Assembly (NCBI RefSeq): GCF_016107395.1
Contig: NZ_JAAIKO010000016.1
Coordinates: 1 to 64,000, forward strand
From: Streptomyces fildesensis
GTDB lineage: Bacteria; Actinomycetota; Actinomycetes; Streptomycetales; Streptomycetaceae
Length of the DNA stretch: 64,000 nt
Reading direction: 5' to 3'
Of the stretch, positions 44,218 through 53,231 are shown in pieces. The notes under the pieces are model-generated. The model did not search any database. It was given only the letters and a program-made list of their open reading frames with translations, and was not told the origin of the DNA. The position numbers and the translations under genes are program-made. Within the stretch, counting starts at the first letter, position 1; the number at the start of each line of letters is the position of its first letter.

Positions 44218-46170
44218 ATGACGGACACCACGGCATTCGACTGGCGGGCCTTCCTGCTCAGGTGGAGCGGGGAGTGGGCGGATTCCCTGCCCGACGGCGA
44301 GACGCAGGACGAAGGCGACGAAAGCGCGCGGCAAGCGCGCTGGCTGGGGTTCCCGGCCGCGTCCGAGGAGCGGATCGCAGCCATGGAGGAGTGCCTTGGC
44401 CGGCGGATGCCCCCGTCGTACCGGGAGTTCCTCAAGGTCAGCGACGGGTTGCGGCATGCGGGCGGGTCCGTGTCGTTGCTGGCGGGCACCGAGGCCGCGC
44501 GCTGGCACAACGATGAGTCGGGACTCGCGGTCCTGTTCGAGGAGTATCTGGACGAGGACGCCGGCCCCGAGGAACGGCAGGAGGCGGACATCTGGCGGCG
44601 CGGACTGCAGCTCGATGTCGAGTCCGACATCGCCTACGTCCTCATGGATCCCGAGGACGTGGACGAGAACGGTGAGTGGGCCGTGTACACGTGGGCGAGC
44701 TGGCGGGCCGAGCCGCCCGCGCGGCACGCGAACTTCCTCGAGTTCCTGCGGGACATGTACCGGGAGTTCCACAGCCTGCTGGTGCACCGCCGGGACGGGG
44801 AGCCGCTGTTCGCCAGCGACACGACGCGCACGTTGGACGCCTTGGTGGAGGAGGCCCGGCTGGAGGCGCTGCGCGGTGGCTGGGAAGCGGCCGTGAAGAT
44901 GCTGGACGAGGCCAAGGCGTACAGCAGACCGCGGGCCGCCGGGCTCGGCGACCAGATACGCCGCCTGCTCGGAGAGAGGTACATGGTGGACTACGACGGC
45001 CTGGTGACGGACCCGCAGTACGCTCCCGAGCTGCTGCCCCCGCTGGTCGCCGAGCACGCGGCGCACTCGTACCGGGCCGACTCGACACTGACGTTCCCTC
45101 TGCGGGGCGCCGACGACGACCTGGTGTCCTCGGCCTACGCGACGCTGAACCAGGTGAGGAACCACACCTACCGGTACACGGCGGCCGGACCGTTCGGGGA
45201 AGCGGTCGAGCGGGCGTGGGAGCTGGCACGGTGGGGAGACACCGACGAGGCTTGGCGGACACTGATGAACGCTCTGCCCCTGTGGGAACCGCTGGGACCG
45301 TATCATCTGGCGCCGCTGGGGTGGGTGGCCGACCCCGTGCTCGGGCCGCTACTGACTCCGGAGCGGGGCCGGGAGCTGCTGTCCACGCCTCGGGGCGGGC
45401 AGGCGGGCCAGGCACCGACGCCGACGGCCGCACTCGACCCCACCGACCTGGCGTGGCTCGCGGAACCGGACCCGGGCAACAACCGTACGTCCTACCGGTT
45501 CGTCCTGGTGGAGGGCGTGGAGCCGGAGGAGTTGCCCGGATGCCTCACGGACGGGGACGGCATGGAGCTGAACGAACCCATGACCCTCGGGGAGGCGCGC
45601 CAAAGGTCATTGCACGGCCGGACTGAGTTCTCGTCCTACGACGACAGGGCTCTGATGGCGGTCGGTCGGGCCGGCACCGATTGGAGCTTCGCCTTCGACG
45701 GCGATCCTGCCCCGTTCGACCAGCGACGGTTCGTCTCCCCGGCCGCGGCCGCCGGCGCGGGCACCCGTGCGGTGGTGGTGTGGAGCGGCCTGAGGCCCTG
45801 GCATGGTGACCCGTTCTTCCACCTTTCGGTGGCGCGAGACGGTGCGGAGGAGTACGCATTCACGTACGCGGACGGAGAGATCCAACAGAGCGGGGAAATA
45901 CCGAGGGCACTGGATCCGAGCCGGTTCTTCGGCACCCTGGAGGACGGGGCCGAGGTGGAACGGTCGCTACTGGAAGCGGTGGCCGGTGAGTTCCGTGCGT
46001 CTCTGCCACGTCATGCCATCGTGAATGGACGGCTGCACACCTTGACCACCCGTTCATGGACGCGGCCGCCGGGGGAGGGCGAGCGGTACGCGGTGATCCG
46101 CATAGGCCGCGCAGCCGAGGGCCTGGCGGACGGTCGGCGGGCGGGAGAGGACGCGCCGGGGAGCAGGTAG
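44218..46170 (+). CDS. SMI1/KNR4 (SUKH) family protein, 650 aa
   Basis: Residues about 45-190 form a SUKH domain: IAAMEECLGRRMPPSYREFL and KVSDG are its signature, with a WAVYTWASW-type strand later. The remaining 450 residues are a mix of helical and beta segments, acidic and without membrane parts (for example DWSFAFDGDPAPFDQRRF), and not recognised. SUKH proteins are often immunity proteins against contact-dependent toxins, but no toxin gene adjoins. The start at 44218 removes 18 unconvincing residues. Confidence 0.82.
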   Translation: MTDTTAFDWRAFLLRWSGEWADSLPDGETQDEGDESARQARWLGFPAASEERIAAMEECLGRRMPPSYREFLKVSDGLRHAGGSVSLLAGTEAARWHNDESGLAVLFEEYLDEDAGPEERQEADIWRRGLQLDVESDIAYVLMDPEDVDENGEWAVYTWASWRAEPPARHANFLEFLRDMYREFHSLLVHRRDGEPLFASDTTRTLDALVEEARLEALRGGWEAAVKMLDEAKAYSRPRAAGLGDQIRRLLGERYMVDYDGLVTDPQYAPELLPPLVAEHAAHSYRADSTLTFPLRGADDDLVSSAYATLNQVRNHTYRYTAAGPFGEAVERAWELARWGDTDEAWRTLMNALPLWEPLGPYHLAPLGWVADPVLGPLLTPERGRELLSTPRGGQAGQAPTPTAALDPTDLAWLAEPDPGNNRTSYRFVLVEGVEPEELPGCLTDGDGMELNEPMTLGEARQRSLHGRTEFSSYDDRALMAVGRAGTDWSFAFDGDPAPFDQRRFVSPAAAAGAGTRAVVVWSGLRPWHGDPFFHLSVARDGAEEYAFTYADGEIQQSGEIPRALDPSRFFGTLEDGAEVERSLLEAVAGEFRASLPRHAIVNGRLHTLTTRSWTRPPGEGERYAVIRIGRAAEGLADGRRAGEDAPGSR

Positions 46171-46364
46171 AGAACCCGCTGATTCCGATCCCAGCGAAGT
46201 GCCGGCCTGGTTCCACAGACCGGTCTGGGCGTGGACCGGTGCTGGCCCCGGACGTGCCGCTCCACTGCCTGACTCTGCTGGGGGATGCCCGTGGAGCGGA
46301 TGGGCAGGGTAGAGCCACGCGGTACCGTGCGGGTGCCCCGTCGCCCGGCTGCCCGGAGGTTCGC

Positions 46365-47759
46365 GTGGAGAAGGATCATGGATCGGGCCCGCGTCGGCCG
46401 GCCGACGCGCTGGGGATGACGCCGAAGGAGATGCGACGGCTCGGTCATCTCGTCGTGGACCTGGTCGTCGACCACTGCGAGTCCCGGGCGGACGGGCCGG
46501 CGATCCAGCAGGGCACGCCGGAGGAACTGCGGGCGGTGTTGGGCGGTCCGGTGCCTGAGGTGCCGGGCGACGCCGACCGGGCGATCAGGACCCTCGTGGA
46601 CACGGCGCTCGCCAACATGCAGCACGGTGACCATCCGCGGTACTTCGCCCGGGTGCCCGGGCCCTCGTCCTTCGCGGCCGTGCTCGGGGAGTGGCTGGGC
46701 ACCGGCCACAACGCGATCGCGACGTCCTGGGGCGGCGGGTCGGGCCCCACGACCGTGGAACTGGTCGTCGTCGACTGGCTCCGGGAGCTGCTGGGCATGC
46801 CCGAGGGTACCGACGGCATCCTCGTCAGCGGCGGATCGCTCGCCAACCTCACCGCCTTCGCGACGGCCCGGGCGGAACTCGGCGACGGAGTCGCCTATCT
46901 CACCGACCAGACCCACTCCTCCATCGCGCGGGACCTGCGGGCCCTCGGGTTCCCGCCCGACCACGTACGGGTTCTGCGCAGCGACGAGCAGCTGCGGATG
47001 CCGGTCGGGGAACTGGCGGCGGCGGTGGCCGCCGACCGTGCCGCCGGCCGCCGGCCCCTGATGGTGGTCGCGACCGCCGGCACGACCAACACCGGGACCG
47101 TCGACCCGCTGCCGGAGATCGCCGACCTCTGCCGGGCCGAGGGCCTGTGGTTCCACATCGACGGCGCCTACGGTGCTCCCGCCGCCCTGAGTGCCACCGG
47201 CGCAGCCGCCCTGGCGGGCATGGAACGCGCCGACTCCCTCGTCATCGACCCCCACAAGTGGCTGTTCCAGCCGTACGACGTGGGCTGCGTTCTCGTCAGG
47301 CGCCCGGGGGCGCTGGAGCGAGCGTTCACCATCAACGCCGAATACCTCAACACCTCCGCGGCCGGCGGCGAGGTCAACCTCCGTGACCGGTCGCTGGAAC
47401 TCAGCCGCCGCTCCCGTGCCCTCAAGCTGTGGCTGACCTTCAGGGTGTACGGCGCGGCGGGCATCAGGGCAGCGATCTCGCAGGGCATCGCGCTCGCCGA
47501 GTTCACCGAGAGCCGGCTGCGCGCCGACCCGCGGTGGGAGGTCGTCACCCCGGCCCAGCTGGGAGTGGTCACCTTCGCACTCACCCACGGCGGGGACGGC
47601 GCGCACGCCACGCGCGCGGCCTCCCTCGCCGCGAGCGGCTACGCGGCCGTCACCTCCACCACGGTGCACGGCCGCAGCGTCCTGCGCCTGTGCACCATCA
47701 ACCCGACCACGACCGAGGACGACATCATCCAAACCCTCGACCGCCTGGCCACCCCCTGA
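46365..47759 (+). CDS. PLP-dependent group II decarboxylase (aromatic amino acid type)
   Basis: A 464-residue type-I-fold decarboxylase. VSGGSLANLTAF, the GTTNTGTVDP loop, HIDGAYGAPA with the cofactor Asp, and DPHKWLFQPYDVG with the Schiff-base Lys are all present. Closest in style to aromatic-L-amino-acid decarboxylases, releasing CO2 from Trp, Phe or DOPA type substrates; the exact substrate is not clear. The GTG at 46365 has GGAGGT 4 bases upstream. It follows the SUKH gene on the same strand. Confidence 0.92.
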   Translation: MEKDHGSGPRRPADALGMTPKEMRRLGHLVVDLVVDHCESRADGPAIQQGTPEELRAVLGGPVPEVPGDADRAIRTLVDTALANMQHGDHPRYFARVPGPSSFAAVLGEWLGTGHNAIATSWGGGSGPTTVELVVVDWLRELLGMPEGTDGILVSGGSLANLTAFATARAELGDGVAYLTDQTHSSIARDLRALGFPPDHVRVLRSDEQLRMPVGELAAAVAADRAAGRRPLMVVATAGTTNTGTVDPLPEIADLCRAEGLWFHIDGAYGAPAALSATGAAALAGMERADSLVIDPHKWLFQPYDVGCVLVRRPGALERAFTINAEYLNTSAAGGEVNLRDRSLELSRRSRALKLWLTFRVYGAAGIRAAISQGIALAEFTESRLRADPRWEVVTPAQLGVVTFALTHGGDGAHATRAASLAASGYAAVTSTTVHGRSVLRLCTINPTTTEDDIIQTLDRLATP

Positions 47760-47974
47760 AATCCGCCTTGCGGGCCGCATCCACTTCCCGGTGCGTGCCG
47801 CGCAGGATGTGTTGCCTCATGGCGGGCGGGCCAGGCCGGCATGCTCGTCAGCCCCCGGCAGTCCTTGTGTTCGACGTCGGACAGCATCCGGAGCTCCAGC
47901 CGGCGCGCGGGCGGTTGCCCGGGGCTCGACGCACCGATACGGGCCTGTGATCCGGGCCGTGGTCTGGTCGAACG

Positions 47975-48487
47975 TCAATTGGTGGGCGGGGTCCAGTCGG
48001 TGGGAAGGCCGGACTGGGCCAGGACCGTGGTGAGGCTGTAGTGGTCCTCATCGGAGGTGATCCGGCAGTGGTTCCGGTCGAGGTCGAGGAGCGTGGTCAT
48101 CGGCACGGCGAAAGGCTTGGGCGCGCCCTTGAGGTGGCCGGAGTAGACGGCCTTGACGGTGATGCGGTTGCCGTCGCGGTGGGCCGTGCGCACGGTGACG
48201 TGGACGTTGTCGATGAGACTGTCGGCGCGGGCCTTCCACCCGGCGATCTCCTGGGGGCCGTGGAAAGTGATGCCCACGCCCAGGTCGGCGTAGGTGCCGC
48301 CGGTGGTGAACAGGGCGCCGAGCGCCTGCGGGTCGGTGCCGTTCCATGCGCGGGCCCAGTCCGCGACGATCCTCGGCTGCCGGTGTTCGGAGTTTGCGGC
48401 GTGGGCGGTGGTGGCGGTGGTTGCGCACAGGGCCGCGGCGGCGATCAGCACGGTGATGGCACGGGACGGGCGGGAGGTCGAGATCAT
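47975..48487 (-). CDS. Secreted SnoaL/NTF2-like protein
   Basis: A 170-residue protein. Residues 1-40 are a signal peptide (basic start, ITVLIAAAALCATTA, cleavage near AHAA). The rest follows the NTF2-like alpha+beta cone seen in SnoaL proteins: IVADWARAWNGTDPQALGAL, FTTGGTYADLGVGITFHGPQ, then GWKARADS. The family includes ester cyclases and non-enzymatic ligand binders. AAGGAG lies 7 bases before the ATG at 48487. Confidence 0.8.
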   Translation of the reverse strand: MISTSRPSRAITVLIAAAALCATTATTAHAANSEHRQPRIVADWARAWNGTDPQALGALFTTGGTYADLGVGITFHGPQEIAGWKARADSLIDNVHVTVRTAHRDGNRITVKAVYSGHLKGAPKPFAVPMTTLLDLDRNHCRITSDEDHYSLTTVLAQSGLPTDWTPPTN

Positions 48488-48919
48488 GGTGATGCTCCTT
48501 GGGGTGTGGGTACGGGCGCGACCGGTGGTGGCCCGCGGTGGGCCGCCGACGGTCGGCATCCCGGGGGAGGGGTGTGTCTGGGAGGTGGGAGGGTGCTGGC
48601 GGTGATGGGCGCAGAGCTACGGCGGCCGGGACGAGCGGTGGAGCCGCTCCCTGCCGAGTGGATCGGTGGGCTGCTCCCTGTTCGTCTGCGCGCTTGCAAC
48701 GCTCATGCACACAGACTCGTGTCAGGCGGTGTCCACTTTCCAGGCCCGACCGGAGCGAGGAGTGTCCATCGCTGTCCGCACTCGTCCACCCGGTAGCCGC
48801 CACTACAGGAACATCACCGACCGGGCCTCGCCGCGCGTCGAAGGCGTTTATCCCTTACCGAGTGGCATCGCCGGGATGACAGGATATGCCTTTTCCCGCA
48901 GTCGGCAGAAGAGGCGAAC
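48488..48919. other. Non-coding gap
   Basis: No frame with convincing start and coding bias. It must contain the promoter of the SnoaL-like gene on the left and that of the hypothetical gene on the right. I see no strong repeat or hairpin. Confidence 0.4.
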
Positions 48920-49441
48920 ATGACCAGGACCGAGGCGATCCGAAGGCTGCGGATGCTCGCCAAGGAGCGCGCGTTCGGCTGCCAGATGGGACGTCAGGTG
49001 GGATCCGACCGGCTCATCCAGACCGGGCTCGATGCTCTCCTTGCCAACGTCGACTCTCCCTCGATTCCACTCCTCGCCGGCCTGGGAAAGAAAGAGGAGC
49101 CCGAAGCACCCGAGCTGTTCGACCGCGTGGTGGATGAACTCGGACTCACTTACCGGCTGCCTGTCGATCTGGACGACGCCCGGTGGGCACTCGCCCGCTG
49201 GTGGGCCCTGCTCATCGCCGACGGGGATGTCGATCCGGCCACCGGTGCCGACATGATTTGGGTCGAAGCAGCGATGGAACTCGGTTACCCCGAAGTGCTG
49301 CAGCCCATCGTCGAATGGGCCATCATCTTGGGCGACTGGAACGAGGAATGGGACATCACCATCGACGAGATCAGGAGCAACATTCTCACAGCCGCACACG
49401 ATCTCCTGACGCGCCTTCCGCAGTCACCGCCCGAGCCCTGA
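48920..49441 (+). CDS. Hypothetical protein, 173 aa
   Basis: A soluble, acidic, mostly helical protein (EAIRRLRMLAKERAFGCQMG at the start, ELFDRVVDELGLTYRLPVDL in the middle, EWAIILGDWNEEWDITIDEI near the end). No signal peptide or known motif. It is followed by two further unknown genes on the same strand. The acidic single-domain form would suit an immunity or antitoxin-like role, but nothing proves it. Confidence 0.7.
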   Translation: MTRTEAIRRLRMLAKERAFGCQMGRQVGSDRLIQTGLDALLANVDSPSIPLLAGLGKKEEPEAPELFDRVVDELGLTYRLPVDLDDARWALARWWALLIADGDVDPATGADMIWVEAAMELGYPEVLQPIVEWAIILGDWNEEWDITIDEIRSNILTAAHDLLTRLPQSPPEP

Positions 49442-49619
49442 TCGCGGTTCAGCACGTCATGGGCCGGGCTCGGGGCTGATCGACTCCCAGTCCGCCCGCA
49501 CCGCCGACACCGTCCCCGCCGCCGATACGCTCGGCCCGCTGCTCGCCGTGCACGCGGTCGCCGCGAACGTTCAGGACCGCGACGGTGACGTCACCCCCCT
49601 GTTCTGCTTGGATGCCGCT

Positions 49620-50117
49620 ATGAGCACAGGGACACACGCGGAGTCGGGTCTGACGAAGAGCATCTGGAGCGACGCTGACTTCGATGAGATGGGATGGCAC
49701 GATGTCACCATCCACGCCCTGTGCGTGCAGCCAGGACCTTCCGAGAACTCGCTGCCACGTCTGCTGCTCGACATCGATTACATCGTCCGGTGGGTGCATC
49801 CGGTCCCGCCGGAGACACACTTCAGCTTCTGGATCGCACCCTCCACGCTCGTGTTCGAGGACATCTGGGATATGGAAGGTGATCTCGATTTCAAGGGGAT
49901 GGGCATGAGTCTGGACATTGACCACCTCCGCAGATCGGTCTCGGACGGCAGCCTTGCCCACCCGCATTGGCATATCGAAGGTGACGGCTTCGACCTCAAG
50001 TTCCATGCCACCGGATACCACCAGTACCTTCGTCAGGCGCCGCGGCATTCGCCCCGGCTGGTGCTCTCGCACGAGGCCCGCGAGGGGCTCTCCTTGGCGG
50101 AGACGGCATTCTCCTGA
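49620..50117 (+). CDS. Hypothetical protein, 165 aa
   Basis: A soluble protein with a likely beta-sandwich pattern: SDADFDEMGWHDVTIHAL, RLLLDIDYIVRWVHP, HFSFWIAPSTLVFEDIWDME, HWHIEGDGFDLKFHATGY. It resembles short bacterial proteins of unknown function found beside polymorphic-toxin or immunity genes, but I cannot name the family. The ATG at 49620 is chosen over an upstream in-frame ATG because the extra 24 residues lack coding bias. Confidence 0.7.
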   Translation: MSTGTHAESGLTKSIWSDADFDEMGWHDVTIHALCVQPGPSENSLPRLLLDIDYIVRWVHPVPPETHFSFWIAPSTLVFEDIWDMEGDLDFKGMGMSLDIDHLRRSVSDGSLAHPHWHIEGDGFDLKFHATGYHQYLRQAPRHSPRLVLSHEAREGLSLAETAFS

Positions 50118-50135
50118 GGAGACCTGCAACCCTGT

Positions 50136-50306
50136 TCAGCCACCCGGGCAGATCTCGAACGCGGACTCAGAGACACTGAACGTCACATGCTCGACGTCCT
50201 TGAGGTCGGAGGACAGGCCAGGGGCGACAGGCGGTAAGGGGTCGTCGCCGACCGCCTCGAGCAAATCCGGTGGCTCCGGTGGCTCCCGGACGACAAGACT
50301 GCGCGG
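50136..50306 (-). other. Possible minus-strand C-terminal gene fragment
   Basis: The minus strand has good third-base bias for about 53 codons (EPPEPPDLLEAVGDDPLPPV, ending FSVSESAFEICPGG) and a stop at 50136, but no start codon. It runs into the opposite gene's start. It may be a remnant. Confidence 0.25.
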
Positions 50307-51122
50307 GTGAGTACCCTGCCGCCGTTGCCTGGCCCACTCCCCGTACCAGTACCGGACCCGCGCGCCCGCGACGTCGTTCTCGACTATGCGGACATGCACG
50401 CCCTGGTCGCCGATCTGGTCCTGCCCGGCGATGCGTCGATGTACGTCATGAGCGTGATGGAAACCTCCCGGGAGCTCATCCGGCACTCCTACTACCGGTA
50501 TGAGTTCGCCACCGTCGCCGTCACGCATTCCCTGTTCGCTCTGGAGCATGTCCTTGCCGAGCGGCTGGCCGTCAATCGCCCGCTTCAGGATCTGATCGAG
50601 CGGGCCACCGACGCAGGGCTCAACCCGGCCGAACTCGCCGCGGAACTCGACCGCAGCCGGCTTCTGCGCGACAAGCTCACGCAGGGTGCCGCGACAAGTG
50701 CCGCCCTCGGTCCAGCCGGCGCCATGGACATGGTGCGTGCCGTCTTCGACGCTGTTTCCCTGCTCCTTCGCCCACCATCTGCGGCAGAGGCGAAAGCCGC
50801 TGACCTGAACGGAACGCAGCCTGAAGACCGTCTTGCCCGGCTGTGGGAGGAACACCGGCACGCAGTGTTCCCCGCCGGCTTCCGGGGCGCGGACATTGGG
50901 GGAGTGGAGCTGATCCTCCTGGATGCCGACGTCGCCGGCCTCGTCCAGGGAGAGCTGAACGGAGGACTCGACGACAATGGCGTTGCCGACCTTTGGAGGT
51001 GCATGGACGACCTCGTCAAGATCGTGCCCGTGATCAACGAGAAGTACTGCGCCTCCTACTTCGGGCGGCTTCGAACACTGGCCAACCTCGCGGCAACGCG
51101 ACACATCCTCGCCGCAACCTAA
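50307..51122 (+). CDS. Hypothetical protein, 271 aa
   Basis: A soluble, helix-rich protein starting at GTG with a proline-rich N-terminus (LPPLPGPLPVPVPDPRARDV). The core contains SVMETSRELIRHSYYRYEFA and SLFALEHVLAERLAVNRPLQ, and the end KIVPVINEKYCASYFGRLRT. No motif is recognised. It is the third unknown gene in a row on this strand. Confidence 0.7.
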   Translation: MSTLPPLPGPLPVPVPDPRARDVVLDYADMHALVADLVLPGDASMYVMSVMETSRELIRHSYYRYEFATVAVTHSLFALEHVLAERLAVNRPLQDLIERATDAGLNPAELAAELDRSRLLRDKLTQGAATSAALGPAGAMDMVRAVFDAVSLLLRPPSAAEAKAADLNGTQPEDRLARLWEEHRHAVFPAGFRGADIGGVELILLDADVAGLVQGELNGGLDDNGVADLWRCMDDLVKIVPVINEKYCASYFGRLRTLANLAATRHILAAT

Positions 51123-51505
51123 CCGCCGGGGTTGAAGCACGGCTCTCCGCGGCCCGGGTCCGCCACCTCCTCCAGCCCTCGGTTGAGTAGGAAACCAAGT
51201 GGGGAGCGCGAGCGCCTCTGGGGAGGTTCGTCCTTACCCGGCCGTGATGGTGATGGTGATGTCGACGGCATGTGCGCGCCTCCGAGGTTCGTCGACAGCT
51301 ACACGGGTCGCTCTGACGCCAGGATCTCCGATCAGGGATGTCATGAACCGGCTCTGGTCATGACGTCCTCCGCTGGCCTCCAGCGCCTGCATTAGATCCA
51401 CGACCTCGGCAGCGGGCGATGAACGCCGTGTCCGATTTCCGCCAGCTCCGGCGTTCCGTCCCACGGATAGTAGGAGGTGAGAACAGCTACGAAGGGACCA
51501 CGATC
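51123..51505. other. Non-coding gap with a short Ku-like stretch
   Basis: No intact gene. On the minus strand around 51340-51425 the reading PAAEVVDLMQALEAS resembles the C-terminal tail of bacterial Ku proteins, without the rest of the gene. GAGGTGAGAACAG just before 51506 and the lead-in contain the promoter of the ogt operon. Confidence 0.3.
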
Positions 51506-52018
51506 ATGACGCTCTACAGCATTGCCGGAAGTCCGCTCGGTGACCTTCTCCTGGTGGGCGAGGCGTCCGCCACGGCAAGGAGCGGCGTTGCGCTCGCGTC
51601 GCTGTCGATGCCGGGGCAGAAGGGGGCGGGGGTGGTTCAGGAGGACTGGCGGCGCGACGACGAGGTTTTCGCCGACGTGGCACGTCAGCTCCGCGCCTAC
51701 TTCGACGGGAGCGCGAGGACCTTCGCTTTGAAGTTCGCGCCCACGGGCACGGAGTTCCAGCAGCGTGTCTGGCGGGCTTTGGACGACATCCCGTACGGCA
51801 CGACGACCACCTACGGGCACCTTGCGGATCAACTCGGTGTCGAGCGCGCGGAGGTCCGCGCCGTGGGTGCGGCGATCGGGGCCAACCCACTGCTCCTGGT
51901 GCGCCCCTGCCACCGGGTCATCGGGGCGGACGGCTCGCTGCGCGGTTACGCGGGCGGTGTCGAGCGCAAGCAGGACCTCCTGATCCACGAAGGGGCCCTG
52001 CAGCCCGTTCTCATCTGA
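51506..52018 (+). CDS. ogt: Methylated-DNA--protein-cysteine S-methyltransferase
   Basis: A 170-residue DNA repair protein that takes the methyl from O6-methylguanine onto its own Cys135, in the motif PCHRVIG. FQQRVWRALDDIPYGTTTTYG and GAAIGANPLLLV are the DNA-binding and Asn-hinge segments. It is the first of a run of genes tied to alkylation damage; a 2OG oxygenase and an Ada-type zinc protein follow. The ATG at 51506 is chosen because the domain begins there. Confidence 0.95.
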   Translation: MTLYSIAGSPLGDLLLVGEASATARSGVALASLSMPGQKGAGVVQEDWRRDDEVFADVARQLRAYFDGSARTFALKFAPTGTEFQQRVWRALDDIPYGTTTTYGHLADQLGVERAEVRAVGAAIGANPLLLVRPCHRVIGADGSLRGYAGGVERKQDLLIHEGALQPVLI

Positions 52019-52141
52019 CGCGCGTCCAGCCGACCGCGCCGCCACCGCCGTAGGACCCCGAGCCGCGCAGACCGCGGTCCAGTCGGCCGGCCGCCGGCCG
52101 GATCGCGGATCGATCCGGCCTCACCCACTCCGGAGAACCGT

Positions 52142-52870
52142 ATGCCTACCGCTTTCACCGTCACCGAGGCTCGCCGCAGGGTGGCCGCCGCCGACTGGAC
52201 CGCCGTGGCCGCCGAGCTCGACGCCCAGGGTTGTGCCGTGACCCCGCCGCTGCTCACCCCTGACGAGTGCCGTGCCCTGACCGCGCTGTACGACGACGCC
52301 GACCGCTTCCGTTCCACCGTCGACATGGCCCGTCACCGCTTCGGCTCGGGTCAGTACCGCTACTTCACCCATGATCTTCCGGAGCCGGTACGGCAGTTGC
52401 GGCGAGCGCTGTACCCGCGGCTGCTCACCGTCGCCCGTGACTGGGCGCAGCGGCTGGGGCGGCCGGCTCCGTGGCCCGACGACCTGGAGGAGTGGATCGA
52501 GATGTGTCACGCGGCCGGCCAGGACAGGTCCGCGCAGATCCTGCTCCGTTACGGGCCGGACGACTGGAACGCCCTGCACCGCGATGTCTTCGGCGACATG
52601 CTCTTCCCGCTCCAGGTGGTCGTCGGTCTCGACGCCTACGGGACGGATTACACCGGTGGGGAGTTCCTGTTGGTCGAACAGCGGCCCCGGGCGCAGTCGC
52701 GCGGCATCACCACCGTCCTGCCGCAGGGGCACGGCCTGATCTTCACCACCCGGGACCGGCCCATCCGTTCCACCCGGGGGTGGTCGGCCGGCGGTATGCG
52801 GCACGGCGTCAGCACCGTACGGTCCGGCCGCCGCCACGCCCTGGGCCTGGTCTTCCACGATGCCGCCTGA
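52142..52870 (+). CDS. 2OG-Fe(II) oxygenase, probable alkylation-repair type
   Basis: A 242-residue double-stranded beta-helix oxygenase. The metal ligands are His146 and Asp148 (ALHRDVFG) and His221 (MRHGVSTVRSG), with a following Arg for 2-oxoglutarate. Its end overlaps the start of the Ada-type gene, and it lies 123 bases after ogt. AlkB-like oxidative demethylation of DNA is therefore the best guess, although the fold is not the classical AlkB sequence. Confidence 0.85.
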   Translation: MPTAFTVTEARRRVAAADWTAVAAELDAQGCAVTPPLLTPDECRALTALYDDADRFRSTVDMARHRFGSGQYRYFTHDLPEPVRQLRRALYPRLLTVARDWAQRLGRPAPWPDDLEEWIEMCHAAGQDRSAQILLRYGPDDWNALHRDVFGDMLFPLQVVVGLDAYGTDYTGGEFLLVEQRPRAQSRGITTVLPQGHGLIFTTRDRPIRSTRGWSAGGMRHGVSTVRSGRRHALGLVFHDAA

Positions 52871-53231
52871 CATGCACCAGCCCGCCTCGGAGTTGCCTGA
52901 CCCGGACCCGGAACCGGCGGTGGGCGCCGGTGTCGCCCGCTACACCCTCGTCGGCCCGTGCGGACGGACGTTCCGCGATACGGTGCCGGGCACCCTCGGC
53001 GGACACCGGCGCGGCCGGTTGTACGGGCGGCTCGACTGCCGGTCGGCTCTGCGGGTCATTGCCCAGGGCGGTTACGTACGTGACCGGGTCTTCTTCCGCG
53101 ACGAGGCTACGGCGGTGGCCGCGGGCTACCGTCCGTGCGCCGTCTGCCTGCCGAGGGAGTACCGGCGCTGGAAATCCCAGCAGGAGAGCCCAGCGTGCCG
53201 AGCACGATGGGATAAGGAGGGCACGACATGA
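52860..53231 (+). CDS. Ada-type zinc-binding domain protein
   Basis: A 123-residue protein with an Ada N-terminal-like domain: RLYGRLDCRSALRVIA, then VFFRDEATAVAAGYRPCAVC. Cys60, Cys93 and Cys96 match three of the four zinc cysteines of E. coli Ada. The fourth (Cys+4 in CRPSC) is Leu here, and Cys34 may stand in. There is no AraC or methyltransferase domain. Its start overlaps the oxygenase gene by 11 bases (or starts at 52872), so the two are coupled. Confidence 0.82.
   Translation: MPPDMHQPASELPDPDPEPAVGAGVARYTLVGPCGRTFRDTVPGTLGGHRRGRLYGRLDCRSALRVIAQGGYVRDRVFFRDEATAVAAGYRPCAVCLPREYRRWKSQQESPACRARWDKEGTT

Noticed and set aside
46011..47780. Minus-strand frame opposite the PLP decarboxylase
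   Set aside because: Gly/Arg-rich low-complexity translation, typical of an antisense frame; the decarboxylase motifs are on the plus strand.
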